A stretch of 6,416 nt of DNA from Methanobacteriota archaeon. GTDB lineage: Archaea > Thermoplasmatota > JASEFT01 > JAUWIS01. The stretch's first letter is position 1. Each line of letters begins with the position of its first letter. The notes under the pieces are model-generated. The model saw only the letters and a list, made by a program, of their open reading frames with translations. It was not told the origin of the DNA and did not search any database. This document shows, piece after piece, positions 5,048 to 6,416 of the stretch. The stretch is taken from the NCBI GenBank assembly GCA_030605245.1, contig JAUWIS010000050.1, positions 1 to 6,416 of the forward strand, given 5' to 3'. A program made the position numbers and the translations under genes.

Positions 5048-6416
5048 TTGTTTTTTCTTCAGTTTTGAAACATTTGTAGGATACCTACCTGTGAGGCATC
5101 CGAGACATAATTCCTCTTTTGGTTTACCTATCGCAGATACAAGGTCTTCTATGCTTGGATATTTCAGTGAATCGGCTTTAATATGTTTTGCTATCTGTTC
5201 CTCATTTTTATGTCCTGCTATGAACTGATCGGGTGTTGCCATGTCAATCCCGTAATAGCAAGGCGATATAAATTTTGGCGTGCCTATTCTAACATGTACT
5301 TCCTTAGCGCCTGCTTTTTTTAGCAGCTCAACATTCCTTTTCATTGTCTCCCCTCTGACAATGGAATCATCCAGAAGTGCAACAGATTTCCCTTTTATCT
5401 GTCCTCTGATAGGATTAAGTTTCACCTGACTAACCTTTTTTCTCTCACCAGGCGGCCTTATAAACATCCTGCCGATGTATTCATTCTTGTACAATGCATC
5501 AATTGGCTGGATACCTGTTACCTGACCATATCCCTCGGCATATTTATAACCACTTTTTGCGACAGGGACAACAATATCTATTTTTTTATCCTCTTTCTTT
5601 CCCATAATCCTGCCAAGTCGGACCCTGACATCATAAACGCTGACATCATTAATCACCGAGTCAGGTCTTGAGAAGTAGGTCCATTCAAACATGCAGAATG
5701 CATTACCATCACCATCAATTAACTCCTTTTTTATTTTTCCTTTCCTGTTTACAATAAAGACTTCATCATATCTTACATCTGCAACATAGTTATAACCAAG
5801 GACATCCAATACTGATGTTTCAGATGCGAAGCAATAGCTTTTCCCGTTTTTACCATAAATTAGTGGCCTGATTTTTTTTCTTCCTGTGAAACAAACAAGT
5901 TTCACATCCCTGCCTTTCGCTATCAAAAGTATGACTGAATAGCCACCATCTGCTATTTTTCTAACATCCTTAACTGCATTGATTATGTATAAATCCTTTA
6001 TCTCATCGGTCACTGTATATTTATTCAGATATTCAGCGAAAAGTTTCAGAAACGGTTCCAGGTCCCCTGCTGTTTTTATGTACCTTCCTTTTTTTTCCAA
6101 CAGTTGTTTCATTTCATACTGGTTTGTGAACTGACCATTATGCACCGCTGCTATGAGGCATGGTGATTCAACATAGTATGGCTGAGCATTTAGTTTGATT
6201 TCCTCCTTTTCAAGTTCCCCTGATGTCGGGTACCGCGTCTGACCGATAGACACAGAACCTTTAAGATATTCTATTCTTTCCCCATCAAAAACCTCACTAA
6301 CAAGACCTGCATCCTTATGTTCCCTGTATCTGCCATCAGAAACATCAAATGTCAGCATTCCGCAGGATTCCTCACCCCTGTGCTGAAGTGTCCTTAAAGC
6401 GTCAAACGCATAGAAG
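5024..6416 (-). CDS. purF: Amidophosphoribosyltransferase, Fe-S type (N-terminus outside window)
   Basis: PurF makes 5-phosphoribosylamine from PRPP and glutamine, the first step of de novo purine synthesis. The frame stays open to the right edge: before the first visible Met (6358) it reads AFDALRTLQHRGEESCG, the conserved HRG(Q/E)ES region, so the true start and the nucleophile Cys lie beyond 6416. The class II glutaminase half shows GQTRYPTSG and AVHNGQFTN. The phosphoribosyltransferase half has the PRPP loop VALLDDSIVRGET (around 5346-5390). Four cysteines correspond to the [4Fe-4S] ligands of the B. subtilis enzyme: codons 5695-5693 (FCMFEW), 5260-5258 (SPCYYG), and 5107-5105 with 5098-5096 (LCLGC). 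This predicts an oxygen-sensitive cluster enzyme. GET replaces the usual GTT in the loop and GQTRYPT replaces GHTRYST, so it is somewhat divergent. It converges on tiaS with a 69-nt gap; no T-tract follows on its strand. Confidence 0.94.
   Translation of the reverse strand, partial: FYAFDALRTLQHRGEESCGMLTFDVSDGRYREHKDAGLVSEVFDGERIEYLKGSVSIGQTRYPTSGELEKEEIKLNAQPYYVESPCLIAAVHNGQFTNQYEMKQLLEKKGRYIKTAGDLEPFLKLFAEYLNKYTVTDEIKDLYIINAVKDVRKIADGGYSVILLIAKGRDVKLVCFTGRKKIRPLIYGKNGKSYCFASETSVLDVLGYNYVADVRYDEVFIVNRKGKIKKELIDGDGNAFCMFEWTYFSRPDSVINDVSVYDVRVRLGRIMGKKEDKKIDIVVPVAKSGYKYAEGYGQVTGIQPIDALYKNEYIGRMFIRPPGERKKVSQVKLNPIRGQIKGKSVALLDDSIVRGETMKRNVELLKKAGAKEVHVRIGTPKFISPCYYGIDMATPDQFIAGHKNEEQIAKHIKADSLKYPSIEDLVSAIGKPKEELCLGCLTGRYPTNVSKLKKKQGKLRPYE

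Noticed and set aside
1..6416. tRNA, rRNA, CRISPR array, transposase or integrase
   Set aside because: Nothing with cloverleaf features, regularly spaced repeats or transposase motifs was seen on either strand.

Overview
This AT-rich window looks archaeal. The clearest marker is a gene for TiaS, the archaea-specific enzyme that puts agmatine on the wobble cytidine of the AUA-decoding tRNA-Ile. The small-gene promoter near 2160 is a TATA box at archaeal spacing. The divergent genes near 3600 lack ribosome binding sites and look leaderless. Where Shine-Dalgarno sites occur (GGAGG, GGTGAT) they match the archaeal 16S rRNA tail. I cannot name the lineage.

Layout. (1) 3-2129, plus strand: a tight run of three genes. 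They are the end of a BFD-type [2Fe-2S] protein, a DAO-family FAD oxidoreductase resembling archaeal proline dehydrogenase or sarcosine oxidase beta subunits, and a class I SAM-dependent methyltransferase. The first junction holds two overlapping hairpins that cannot both form, and the second ends directly at the ribosome binding site of the oxidoreductase gene. (2) 2157-2860, plus strand: a separately promoted two-gene unit resembling a toxin-antitoxin module. A small winged-helix-like protein overlaps by 4 nt a RelE/ParE-like protein, and a 9-bp inverted repeat lies where the transcription start should be. (3) 2948-3583, minus strand: a membrane-anchored cyclophilin with a leaderless-type promoter. 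(4) 3662-4954, plus strand, divergent from the cyclophilin: tiaS, with an in-frame UGA at codon 14 inside its most conserved N-terminal motif. (5) 5024-6416, minus strand: purF (amidophosphoribosyltransferase, Fe-S type). It converges on tiaS and runs off the right edge before its catalytic N-terminus. The 69-nt gap between the two stop codons is bounded by copies of a direct repeat that carries the last codons of purF.

The most notable observation is the tiaS UGA. Reading frame and family similarity continue unbroken on both sides of it, while the only downstream ATG start would remove the Mg/ATP-binding DDTDS motif and the autophosphorylated threonine. UGA ends most other genes here and every clear Trp codon is TGG, so a genome-wide UGA reassignment is unlikely. 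Sequencing error, a recent lesion, or site-specific readthrough remain. Apart from the two apparent operons, the neighbouring genes share no obvious pathway. No tRNA, rRNA, CRISPR array or insertion sequence was seen.
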